Below, piece by piece: positions 1 through 7,106 of a stretch of 15,640 nt of DNA (its first letter is position 1; every line of letters begins with the position of its first letter). The DNA lies in the NCBI GenBank assembly GCA_938015795.1, contig CALLXA010000046.1, positions 1 through 15,640 of the forward strand, written 5' to 3'. A program made the position numbers and the translations under genes. Origin of the DNA: an uncultured bacterium. Lineage in GTDB: Bacteria > Patescibacteriota > Dojkabacteria > SC72. The notes under the pieces were generated by a model. It saw nothing but the letters and a program-made list of their open reading frames with translations. It made no database searches and was not told where the DNA came from.

Positions 1-1
1 A

Positions 2-1240
2 GAAGCAATAAGTAAGAAATTAAGAGGAGAGAACTTAACAAAAGAAGATTTGGAGTTAATAATGAGAGATATTGGTAGTAGAAAGCTTAAAGAAACAGAA
101 ATTGCATTTTTTGTTTCAACATTCTTTAATCCAGGCTTTAATGATGATGAAATATTATGGATGACAAAAGGAATGGCTTCATCAGGAGATATATTAAGCT
201 TTAAAAACATTCATAACAACGGAGATTTAGTTGTAGATAAACACTCAATTGGAGGTGTCGCTGGTAAAGCAGTAACCCCAACCTTAGTCCCTATACTTGT
301 TGCAGGAGGCTTGGTTTGTCCTAATACTTCAACTCGAGCAATAACTTCACCTGCAGGTACATCAGATATTCTAGAAGTAGTTATGCCAGTTTCTTTGACA
401 AAAGATCAGATTATTGATGTTGTTAAGCAAACCGGAGGTAGTCTTTTCTGGGGAGGTTCTTTAGCATTATCTCCTGCAGATGATGTGATTATTAATGTTG
501 AAAGATCATTAAGAATACAGGAATTCCAAAAGGTATTAGTTAGTATTGTTGCTAAGAAAATTTCAATGGGATTAACATATGTACTAATTGATCTTCCATT
601 TGGTAAAGGAACAAAGATAGAAAGTCCAGATGATGTTGAAATGTTGGATAGAGAGTTTAAGAAACTATTTAAGAAAGTTGGTATAGAGTGTGAAACGATA
701 AAGAGAAATATAAAAGGACCAGATGGTAGGAGTGTCGGACCTAACATGGAAATAGCTGAAGCATTGAAAATATTGGAAAATAATCCAAACAGAAGTTTAG
801 AATTAGAACATGTAGTACTTGATATGGCTGCTATAATATTTGAGGATACAAACAAAGTAGAAAAGGGTAAGGGTAAAACATTTGCTCGAGATATATTACA
901 GTCTGGACAGGCTCTTGAAAAATTTTGGGATATAGCTTTTGCACAAGGTGCAACTAAGAAAATAAAATCTGATGAAATACGAAGAGGAAGATTTGTTTAT
1001 GATTTAATTGCTAAAGAAAGTGGAGAAGTAAAATATATCAATAATCGTGAGTTAGTTAATATTGCAAGAGCAGTAGGAAATCCAAAGATAAAAGAGGCTG
1101 GTATATATGTACATAAGATGCCTAAAGAAAAATTTGTAAAGGGGGATATTTTACTAACAGTTTATGCTACCTCTGAAGAAAGATTGGAAAATGGTAAAAC
1201 AGCAATCCATATGGATGAATTGTTTGGATTTAAGAAGTAG
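2..1240 (+). CDS. deoA: AMP phosphorylase (archaeal/CPR type), 5'-truncated
   Basis: The enzyme phosphorolyses AMP to adenine and ribose-1,5-bisphosphate. In Archaea and CPR this feeds R15P isomerase and then form II/III or III RuBisCO, a route from nucleotides to 3-phosphoglycerate. The phosphate/ribose-binding region reads KHSIGGVAGK, followed by TSTRAITSPAGTSDILEV. This is the AMP phosphorylase version rather than the KHSTGGVGD of bacterial thymidine phosphorylase. The reading frame is open to the left edge (EAISKKLRGENLTKEDLE is encoded before the first in-frame TTG at 50), so that TTG is not the start. About 412 residues are visible. Against a usual length near 500, roughly 90 N-terminal residues lie outside the window. 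The stop is TAG. Its last 11 bases overlap the end of the convergent transglutaminase gene. Neither the isomerase nor RuBisCO is in this window. Confidence 0.9.
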   Translation, partial: EAISKKLRGENLTKEDLELIMRDIGSRKLKETEIAFFVSTFFNPGFNDDEILWMTKGMASSGDILSFKNIHNNGDLVVDKHSIGGVAGKAVTPTLVPILVAGGLVCPNTSTRAITSPAGTSDILEVVMPVSLTKDQIIDVVKQTGGSLFWGGSLALSPADDVIINVERSLRIQEFQKVLVSIVAKKISMGLTYVLIDLPFGKGTKIESPDDVEMLDREFKKLFKKVGIECETIKRNIKGPDGRSVGPNMEIAEALKILENNPNRSLELEHVVLDMAAIIFEDTNKVEKGKGKTFARDILQSGQALEKFWDIAFAQGATKKIKSDEIRRGRFVYDLIAKESGEVKYINNRELVNIARAVGNPKIKEAGIYVHKMPKEKFVKGDILLTVYATSEERLENGKTAIHMDELFGFKK

Positions 1241-3116
1241 TTCTCTTTTTTGCTTTAAGCTTCTTTAAGCCTATATTTATTAATACGATAAATATTGTTA
1301 TAACTAAAAGCATTGATAATATTGGTCCTGTGATGACTATTGATTTACCGATAGAAGTGGTCTTTAGAAAAGTATTTAACCATGCCATACCGTTATACGA
1401 ATTGGATTCGGGTAATTCTTTTACATTATTACTCTCAGGGATTAACTCAATGTAGGATTTTAATTTATCTTCGGAAGGTAAATTTTCAGAGCTTACACCG
1501 AATATACTGACTTTGTAGCCATCACTATTAAGAAAATCTAAATTATCCGCAGAATATATTCTAATATTTGAAAGATTCTCACCACTAAATGTTTCCCAAA
1601 GCACTCTATCTATTTCCTGTCCCATCTTTAAATTATTACTCTCAAAAGTAGGATCTATGGAATACCAGCCATAATCAGGAATCCAGATCTGTACCCATTG
1701 ATGTCTAACTTGGTTACCATTTGAAACAGATTCTTCTGTTAAATTAGAATATCCTAAAGCAGCTCTTGCTGGGATACCTTGTGCTCTTAATATTGCGATC
1801 ATAGCGTCTGCATACTCCATACATACTGATGCACCGCCTTGTAGTGCATTTTTTGCTCCAATTCTTTCATTTTCAGAAGTAGCTTTTGATATATCGTATT
1901 CTAAATTATCATTAATATATTTGTAATCTGCAGTTATTAAATCTAAGAGAGAACTTTGATAAGCAGATAACTTTTTGGCTTCTTGCTGTATATATGTATC
2001 ATTTACTTCCCAGTACTTGGTAGGATTTAAATATTTTAAAGCATATTCAGAATCTTTGATTTTATCAATATACTCTGTTAAGCCAATATTGGGAAAAGCA
2101 GTACTTTTTTCTAAGGAATTTTGTTTTACCCAGATATAACCGATTACTGATATTAAACTTTCACTATTTGCAGGAACTTCAAAAGTTGCAATTACATTGC
2201 CTTCTAAATCCTTAACGATTGATTTAGGTGTAGGTGATACATTCTCGAAAAGTACTTTTTGATTTGTTTCTGCAAATTCTCTAGGAAGAGATATCTCGAA
2301 TATGTTTGTAGATAATGCTTTAAAAATTTTAGAGTATTTTTCAGGTATAAAATTATCTGTTTTTGGTGTCTCATATCTTAATTCAAACCTATAGATTTGT
2401 TCTGTCCCAAATTCAAGATATATTGGATTATCTAAACGATCTTCCTGGCTAAAAGAATAGTAGGTGTAGCTATTTTTAGTATCAACTGTGTATTTTTTAG
2501 GATATATCTTTGCTAACTCACTAATATTACTATCTGTGACAATTTCAAGATTATATATATACTTTGTTTTAGTATTATTTTCAGAATCTGTGTGTGTGAA
2601 TTCTGTATCAGATGATAGTGCTGGAGCTTGTATGTTTACCCAATCATTTACCTTCCATATATAATCGTGAGTATTGTATTGAACAACTATTTCATATGGT
2701 GATGAATATGTTGTTTGCTTGTAATTAGGTACTTTCACATATATCCCTTGGCCAGAATCTAAATCTTCAACAGTATATGAAATATCATTACCAGAGGAAT
2801 TCTTTACAGAAAGTGTTTCTTTTTTATATTCTCGTTCTGCATCAATCTCTACTTGTGTACTATCTGGTAAATCAGGCAAATGAAATATCTTTTCACCAGA
2901 AGAAGGATAGTAATAGCTTCTGTTTAATACATTCCTTTTGTATGTATTAATAACTGTAACGTGTGAATCACCAGTTTTGTAATTAATACTCGTATCTGTT
3001 GTTATCAAAAAATCTTCATCAGAAGCGTAGCTAATTTGAAAAAAAGAACACAATAAAATTAAGGAGATTAACAAAAAGGAAAACAGTTTTGATATTTTTC
3101 TAAGGGCATTTTTCAT
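1230..3116 (-). CDS. Secreted, membrane-anchored transglutaminase-like protein
   Basis: A 628-residue exported protein. Residues 1-31 form a signal peptide: a basic start, a hydrophobic core around 11-27, and a likely cut after SYA. Residues 32-370 are beta-rich, without a family I recognise. A transglutaminase-core domain at about 400-490 holds the Cys-His-Asp triad: Cys432 in GGASVCMEYAD, His472 in RHQW, Asp488 in YSIDPT. One membrane segment lies at about 592-617, followed by a basic tail (KKLKAKK). The protein should therefore be anchored with its catalytic domain outside. Members of this superfamily act as peptidases, amidases or cross-linkers; the substrate is unknown here. The ATG start is supported by the signal peptide and by an extended -10 exactly 7 nt upstream, which implies a leaderless mRNA. 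It is transcribed alone, divergent from ychF, and overlaps the AMP phosphorylase gene at its 3' end. Confidence 0.85.
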   Translation of the reverse strand: MKNALRKISKLFSFLLISLILLCSFFQISYASDEDFLITTDTSINYKTGDSHVTVINTYKRNVLNRSYYYPSSGEKIFHLPDLPDSTQVEIDAEREYKKETLSVKNSSGNDISYTVEDLDSGQGIYVKVPNYKQTTYSSPYEIVVQYNTHDYIWKVNDWVNIQAPALSSDTEFTHTDSENNTKTKYIYNLEIVTDSNISELAKIYPKKYTVDTKNSYTYYSFSQEDRLDNPIYLEFGTEQIYRFELRYETPKTDNFIPEKYSKIFKALSTNIFEISLPREFAETNQKVLFENVSPTPKSIVKDLEGNVIATFEVPANSESLISVIGYIWVKQNSLEKSTAFPNIGLTEYIDKIKDSEYALKYLNPTKYWEVNDTYIQQEAKKLSAYQSSLLDLITADYKYINDNLEYDISKATSENERIGAKNALQGGASVCMEYADAMIAILRAQGIPARAALGYSNLTEESVSNGNQVRHQWVQIWIPDYGWYSIDPTFESNNLKMGQEIDRVLWETFSGENLSNIRIYSADNLDFLNSDGYKVSIFGVSSENLPSEDKLKSYIELIPESNNVKELPESNSYNGMAWLNTFLKTTSIGKSIVITGPILSMLLVITIFIVLINIGLKKLKAKKRTTS

Positions 3117-3123
3117 AGGAATA

Positions 3124-3132
3124 AGTATAACA
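3124..3132 (-). promoter_or_regulatory. Extended -10 promoter of the transglutaminase-like gene
   Basis: Read on the minus strand, this is TGTTATACT, an extended -10 (TG-n-TATACT). Seven bases separate the hexamer from the ATG at 3116, so transcription should start at or beside the start codon. I see no convincing -35; that region is occupied by the palindrome and by the opposing ychF promoter. Confidence 0.65.
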
Positions 3133-3151
3133 TATCACCCCGGGGTGGTAT
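3132..3151. repeat. GC-rich inverted repeat between divergent promoters
   Basis: A perfect 12-bp palindrome, CACCCCGGGGTG (3136-3147), extends to 20 bp with one mismatched pair (3135/3148). It stands out in very AT-rich surroundings and lies between two back-to-back -10 elements. Its right arm supplies the TG of the ychF extended -10. A dimeric repressor or activator site is the natural reading. No candidate regulator is identified. Confidence 0.6.
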
Positions 3152-3154
3152 AAT
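3146..3154 (+). promoter_or_regulatory. Extended -10 promoter of ychF
   Basis: TGGTATAAT, a full consensus extended -10, has its hexamer at 3149-3154, seven bases before the ychF ATG at 3162. The predicted transcript therefore begins at the start codon. It overlaps the palindrome, and its -35 region overlaps the opposing -10. Confidence 0.7.
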
Positions 3155-3161
3155 CCAAGCT

Positions 3162-4268
3162 ATGTCAGTAAAAAGATCACATACATTGTCATTGGGGGTT
3201 GTAGGTTTGCCAAATGCTGGTAAATCAACAATTTTTAATGCTCTTACAAAAATGTCTGTACCTGCGGAAAATTTTCCTTTCTGTACTATAGATAAAAATG
3301 TTGGGATAGTAGAAATCCCAGATGATAGATTGAAAAGAATGTCAGAACATTTCAAAGCTCAAAAGATTGTACCTTCAGCTATGACATTTGTAGATATTGC
3401 AGGTTTAGTAAAAGGTGCTTCTAAAGGAGAGGGTTTGGGTAATCAATTTCTATCACATATCAGAGAAGTTGATGTAATAATGTATGTATTAAGAGCTTTT
3501 GAAAGCTCAAATATAGTACATGTATATGATAGAGTTGATCCTGTCGAAGATTTTGAAATTGTTCAGTCGGAGTTAATTTTTAAAGACATGGAAACTGTTG
3601 ATAAACGAATTGCAAGTGTACGCAAGTTGGCACGAATAGGTAAAGAGGATGCTCAGAAGGAAATAGTTGTTTTGGAAAAAATATTAAAGGGTTTGAATGA
3701 AGGTATTGCAGTTATAGATATGAAATTTACAGAAGATGAGAATGATTTTGTATATGATTTGTGGTTATTAACTGCAAAAAAAAGAATGTTTTTACTAAAT
3801 ACAAAAGAGGGTATTGATGAAAGTATGGTATTGAGTTGGAAAAGTAAGCTAGAAGATTTAACAGGTGATCCTGTTTTAACAACGGATGTAAAGCTTGTTG
3901 GGGAGATGTCTGATATGGATGAAGATGGTATTGATGAATATACTGAACTTCTTGGATATAGGCCTATTACAATAAAGGATATTGTTAAATGTGCATATGA
4001 TAGGTTAAATCTTTTAACATTTTATACTGGTTCTCAAAAAGAGTGTAACGCTTGGACGATAGAGAAGGGTGCTACTGTTAAAGAAGCTGCTGGTGTTATA
4101 CATACTGATTTGGAGAAAAATTTCATCACTGCGGATGTTGTTAGGTTAGAGGATTTACTTGATTGTGGAGGTTGGAATCAGGCTAAAGAAAAAGGTCGAG
4201 TCAGAAATCAAGGTAAGGAATATATTGTACAAGATGGTGATTATGTAATTATTCTTGCAAATGTATAG
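3162..4268 (+). CDS. ychF: Redox/ribosome-associated ATPase YchF (Obg-like, OLA1 family)
   Basis: A P-loop NTPase of the Obg family that prefers ATP and associates with ribosomes; its exact role is unsettled. At 368 residues it matches the family length of about 363. The P-loop GLPNAGKST is at 15-23 and the switch II DIAGLVKGAS begins at 78. The usual NKxD is replaced by NTKE at 213-216, the change that gives YchF its ATP preference. A helical insert spans about 125-190. The C-terminal TGS domain spans about 284-367, beginning LTFYTGSQKECNAWTI. The ATG start is set by alignment of the P-loop and by a -10 seven bases upstream. There is no Shine-Dalgarno, and a leaderless transcript is expected. 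It is divergent from the transglutaminase gene. No terminator is evident downstream before the rpsF promoter. Confidence 0.96.
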   Translation: MSVKRSHTLSLGVVGLPNAGKSTIFNALTKMSVPAENFPFCTIDKNVGIVEIPDDRLKRMSEHFKAQKIVPSAMTFVDIAGLVKGASKGEGLGNQFLSHIREVDVIMYVLRAFESSNIVHVYDRVDPVEDFEIVQSELIFKDMETVDKRIASVRKLARIGKEDAQKEIVVLEKILKGLNEGIAVIDMKFTEDENDFVYDLWLLTAKKRMFLLNTKEGIDESMVLSWKSKLEDLTGDPVLTTDVKLVGEMSDMDEDGIDEYTELLGYRPITIKDIVKCAYDRLNLLTFYTGSQKECNAWTIEKGATVKEAAGVIHTDLEKNFITADVVRLEDLLDCGGWNQAKEKGRVRNQGKEYIVQDGDYVIILANV

Positions 4269-4337
4269 ATTTATTTATAAGATAGGGTTGTGTTTGAAAG
4301 ATATTATGAGAATTTATGGTTTGGTATGTGTTAGTTC

Positions 4338-4366
4338 TTGCTTACTGCAACCTTTTCTGATAAAAT
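4338..4366 (+). promoter_or_regulatory. Promoter of the rpsF-ssb-rpsR operon
   Basis: -35 TTGCTT (4338-4343), a 17-bp spacer, and -10 TAAAAT (4361-4366) with an extended TG at 4358-4359. A start near 4373 would give a leader of about 34 nt. The in-frame TTG at 4338 that lengthens the rpsF reading frame is this -35 hexamer, so it is not a start codon. An alternative -10 (TATATA, 4395-4400) closer to the ATG is possible. Confidence 0.6.
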
Positions 4367-4406
4367 CGTTTTTCGTTCAGGGATAATTTATTTGTATATA
4401 GTTTTG

Positions 4407-4751
4407 ATGACAAAAGATAGTAAATATTATGAGTTAATAGTTGCTTTAAAGCCATTGTTACCAGATGACGTAAGAAAAGCTCTTCATCAAGAGTTTGTAA
4501 ATATGGTTACTGATAATGGTGGAGAAGTGCTTGATGTTGACGTATGGGGTAAGAGATACTTATCTTTCAAAATAAAAGGTCACAATGAAGGCTACTATAT
4601 TATATATAGTTTTAAGTTAGGTGCTTCTTTTATTGGTGAATTTAGAAGGCAATTAGAGTTAAAACAAGATGTGTTGAGATATATGATTACAGAAGTGGAA
4701 GATGTTAAGAGTATTGGTAAGAGGATTAAGAAAAAAGAAATAGAGATTTAA
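4407..4751 (+). CDS. rpsF: 30S ribosomal protein bS6
   Basis: S6 binds 16S rRNA in the central domain of the 30S subunit as a heterodimer with S18, which is encoded two genes downstream. From the ATG at 4407 the protein is 114 residues, beginning MTKDSKYYELIVALKP. The family signature WGKRYLSFKIKGHNEGYYIIYSF lies at about 47-69. The longer reading frame from TTG 4338 would add 23 residues unlike any S6 and would start inside the promoter, so I reject it. The C-terminal stretch (KSIGKRIKKKEIEI) is charged, as in many S6 proteins. No Shine-Dalgarno lies before the ATG. It is the first gene of the rpsF-ssb-rpsR operon, 60 bp before ssb. Confidence 0.93.
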   Translation: MTKDSKYYELIVALKPLLPDDVRKALHQEFVNMVTDNGGEVLDVDVWGKRYLSFKIKGHNEGYYIIYSFKLGASFIGEFRRQLELKQDVLRYMITEVEDVKSIGKRIKKKEIEI

Positions 4752-4811
4752 GAAAGATTTAATAATTAGGAGTTATATTAGAGGTAAGTTAAATTTATAT
4801 ATACAAAAATA

Positions 4812-5291
4812 ATGGCTGCAAGATCTTTAAATAAAGTTATCCTTATCGGTAACTTAACAAGGGATCCAGAGATGAGATATACAAACTCTGGAACACCAGT
4901 AGTAACTTTTGGTATGGCTACAAACAAGTCATGGAAAGATACTAATGGAGAGACAAAAGAGCTAGCTGAATTCCATAATATTGTAGCTTGGAATAAAATG
5001 GCAGAAATTTGTCAACAACTTTTAGCTAAAGGTATGAAGGTATATATTGAAGGTTCACTGAACACAAGGTCATGGGATGGTGAAGATGGTGTAACTAGAT
5101 ATAAGACTGAAGTTAGAGTTACGGATATGATTCTTTTGGATAGCAAGGGAAAGCAAGGTTCTGGTATTCAAGAGAGTGAAGAGGGTGACTCTAAAAAAGT
5201 AGAAGCTCCTGTTGAGGATGTCCCTGAAGAAATTGCAACTGAGGAAGTTGCTCAAGATAGTGATCCTTTAGAGGATGATTTGCCTTTTTAA
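4812..5291 (+). CDS. ssb: Single-stranded DNA-binding protein
   Basis: SSB coats single-stranded DNA during replication, repair and recombination, and recruits partner proteins through its C-terminal tip. The protein has 159 residues. The OB-fold occupies about 5-110, with NKVILIGNLTRDPEMRYT, FHNIVAWNKMAE and VYIEGSLNTRSW as family landmarks. A linker of about 40 acidic residues follows. The C-terminus EDDLPF is the canonical partner-binding peptide (DDIPF type). The ATG start fits the usual short N-terminus. The AGGAG-like purines lie 25 or more bases upstream, too far for normal Shine-Dalgarno use. It sits between rpsF and rpsR, as in most bacteria; 17 bp separate it from rpsR. Confidence 0.96.
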   Translation: MAARSLNKVILIGNLTRDPEMRYTNSGTPVVTFGMATNKSWKDTNGETKELAEFHNIVAWNKMAEICQQLLAKGMKVYIEGSLNTRSWDGEDGVTRYKTEVRVTDMILLDSKGKQGSGIQESEEGDSKKVEAPVEDVPEEIATEEVAQDSDPLEDDLPF

Positions 5292-5308
5292 TTTGTTTTA
5301 AATAAGTA

Positions 5309-5659
5309 ATGTCAGAGGAAATAGTAAAAAATACAATAGTTGCATCTGAAGATGCTTTTGAAGAGATTAAAAGTTTATCATCTGATGATGATTCTTCAAT
5401 ATCTGATTCATATTCAAAAAACAAGAAGAAACCAAGAAGAAAAAAGTATATTCAGAATCTTAAGTGTCCTCTTTGTGAATCTGGTGTTAAGGATGTTACA
5501 TACAAGGATATATATCAGTTAAAGAAATTTACATCTGTTAGAGGTAAGATCATTTCTACTGAAAAATCAGGAGTATGTCATAATCATCAAAGGCAATTAA
5601 CAAGAGCAATTAAGAGAGCTAGATATATGGCACTATTGCCATTTGTAGCTAAGGATTAA
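5309..5659 (+). CDS. rpsR: 30S ribosomal protein bS18, with long N-terminal extension
   Basis: S18 is the partner of S6 on the 30S platform. The conserved body runs from about residue 46 to 113, ending QRQLTRAIKRARYMALLPFV. It keeps a zinc-ribbon-like set of ligands, Cys53-x2-Cys56 and Cys90-x2-His93 (LKCPLC and GVCHNH), so it is the zinc-binding form. At 116 residues it is longer than the usual 75-85. The excess is at the N-terminus, an acidic and serine-rich stretch (about 1-36, including SLSSDDDSSISDS) followed by a basic KNKKKPRRKK. The ATG at 5309 is the only reasonable start and places the gene 17 bp after ssb. It is the last gene of its operon: a strong terminator follows, and rplI does not. 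Confidence 0.95.
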   Translation: MSEEIVKNTIVASEDAFEEIKSLSSDDDSSISDSYSKNKKKPRRKKYIQNLKCPLCESGVKDVTYKDIYQLKKFTSVRGKIISTEKSGVCHNHQRQLTRAIKRARYMALLPFVAKD

Positions 5660-5677
5660 CTCTGATTTGAATTCTGG

Positions 5678-5706
5678 AAAGGGAGGTTTAAAAACCTCCC
5701 TTTTTT
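5678..5706 (+). terminator. Rho-independent terminator of rpsF-ssb-rpsR
   Basis: GGGAGGTT (5681-5688) pairs with AACCTCCC (5693-5700) around a 4-nt loop; flanking AAA/TTT can lengthen the stem. TTTTTT follows at 5701-5706. It is the clearest intrinsic terminator in the window, 19 bp after rpsR. Confidence 0.93.
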
Positions 5707-5714
5707 GTTTTTGA

Positions 5715-5743
5715 TTGAAAAGCTATATGTTTTTAAGTAATAT
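5715..5743 (+). promoter_or_regulatory. Promoter of the actin-like/barrel-sandwich gene block
   Basis: -35 TTGAAA (5715-5720), a 17-bp spacer, and -10 TAATAT (5738-5743). The -10 ends seven bases before ATG 5751, so the mRNA should start at that ATG. The TTG at 5715 that opens the longer reading frame is therefore the -35. The promoter lies directly behind the terminator and begins a new unit. Confidence 0.65.
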
Positions 5744-5750
5744 ATCAGTA

Positions 5751-7106
5751 ATGTTAAAACTGCCAATATTACAAAAAAATTCATATATAAGTATTCTAAT
5801 CAAAGATAATGCAATTAGTGCTCATTTAGCATATACAGACTATAATGCTGACAGATCATATATACTGTCAGACTTCACAGATCTAACAGCATTAAGAAAA
5901 AGAATAGATGATGATTTTTTTAATAAAAAGTTTTGGTATGAATATTTTGATAATTTAGAAAAAGTATTTAATTGGGACATTGTAGATAGAAATACTTTAG
6001 ATAATTTCTCTTTTAGGAAGTTCTCAAAAGAAGGTGATGGTGTGAATGGTATTAGAGTATTGGTAGATGATAATCAAAAATATTTTAATAAAATATTTTC
6101 ATCCTTAAGAGATTTTTCTCAAGATATTTCTTTACGTATCTTTGATGACAATTACATGCGAATATTAATAAATGATCTGGCTGAAAGAATGGGTTACGAT
6201 GATCTTCTTTGGGTTGATATGGATTTACAAATTTTTTCATTGTACAGAAGTACATTGATTAAGAAGAAAAATTACGAAAATGAAAGGTATTTCCAAAAGT
6301 TAAAAATTAATTGGGAAAATGAATATGGAGTAATTGATTCCATAAAAGATTCTAGAATAAAGGCATTTCTATCGTCTGAAATATCTTTACACGAACTTAT
6401 GAACAAGTGGAGTAATTTTGTTTTAGATAAGAAATATTTTCTAGAAGATCCTAGTCTAAAAGACATATTAAGATCATATACAACAATACAGTTGTACTCT
6501 ATGTACCAAAATAAAGGAGAAAATTGGAATAACTTTGGAATGGATGAGAATAAATCGGCAATTATTCTAACAGGATTTGTGCCTAAGGTGTTAAGTAAAC
6601 AGATAACCTTACTATCTTTAATAGATGGTCTTGAATTAGCAGGATCTTTTGATTGTTATTGGGATCTTGAAAATAAATTGTTTACATACGGAAGAAGCTA
6701 TATAGAAGGTCCTAAATCTATAGACATTATATTGGGGAAGTCTGATATATTAGGTAGTACAACTCGAGTACTAATACCAGAGATCAGGAAACAGAATAAC
6801 TCAAATAAAGTAATACTAAGTGGTTTTGTAGACTCATTAGATTTAGGAAGAAATGAATTCTATGCACTTTCACCTAATTTCACTCTGTTTAATTTACCAA
6901 TATCAGAAGAAAAACTTATTTTTGAAGGAGAGTATAAGAATGGTGCAAGGTCATATGATGGAAATTCAAAAGTTAACTTTATATCGTCATTAGGTGGTAT
7001 TTTGTATGACACAATATTGGTCGATGCTCGTCCTAGACCAATTGTTTACGGGCCAGATGCTTACGATAACAGATTAAAATTACAGATATGGTTAAATGAT
7101 CGTTAG
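5751..7106 (+). CDS. Conserved hypothetical protein, possible actin-like (ASKHA/MutL-like) fold
   Basis: 451 residues from ATG 5751. I do not recognise a named family with certainty. Three segments are spaced like the nucleotide-binding motifs of actin/Hsp70-type ATPases: SYISILIKDNAISAHLAY (11-28, phosphate-1-like), DDLLWVDMDLQIFSLYR (150-166, phosphate-2-like) and SAIILTGFVPKVL (269-281, adenosine-motif-like). All are degenerate, with hydrophobic residues where Gly and Asp are usual. The C-terminal ILVDARPRPIVYGPD (422-436) recalls, from memory, the end of MutL-like (glutamate mutase L related) proteins of Chloroflexi. No signal peptide or membrane segment is seen. The longer frame from TTG 5715 or ATG 5727 is rejected because those bases form the promoter. 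The stop overlaps the next start by 11 bp, implying translational coupling and joint function. Confidence 0.6.
   Translation: MLKLPILQKNSYISILIKDNAISAHLAYTDYNADRSYILSDFTDLTALRKRIDDDFFNKKFWYEYFDNLEKVFNWDIVDRNTLDNFSFRKFSKEGDGVNGIRVLVDDNQKYFNKIFSSLRDFSQDISLRIFDDNYMRILINDLAERMGYDDLLWVDMDLQIFSLYRSTLIKKKNYENERYFQKLKINWENEYGVIDSIKDSRIKAFLSSEISLHELMNKWSNFVLDKKYFLEDPSLKDILRSYTTIQLYSMYQNKGENWNNFGMDENKSAIILTGFVPKVLSKQITLLSLIDGLELAGSFDCYWDLENKLFTYGRSYIEGPKSIDIILGKSDILGSTTRVLIPEIRKQNNSNKVILSGFVDSLDLGRNEFYALSPNFTLFNLPISEEKLIFEGEYKNGARSYDGNSKVNFISSLGGILYDTILVDARPRPIVYGPDAYDNRLKLQIWLNDR

Noticed and set aside
406..855. 149-codon minus-strand reading frame inside AMP phosphorylase
   Set aside because: Antisense shadow of a well-conserved gene; low-complexity Ser/Ile/Leu composition and no start signals.
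1238..1275. Possible bidirectional terminator between AMP phosphorylase and the transglutaminase gene
   Set aside because: Only a weak four-base stem (AGAA/TTCT) before a T-run; the bases are coding on the minus strand, and the CTTTAAGC repeats simply encode the KKLKKLK tail.
4338..4406. N-terminal extension of rpsF from TTG 4338
   Set aside because: The residues do not resemble S6, and the bases form a -35/-10 promoter; ATG 4407 matches the family start.
5191..5424. Minus-strand reading frame over the ssb-rpsR junction
   Set aside because: Antisense to two conserved genes; composition mirrors the acidic codons of the SSB linker and S18 extension.
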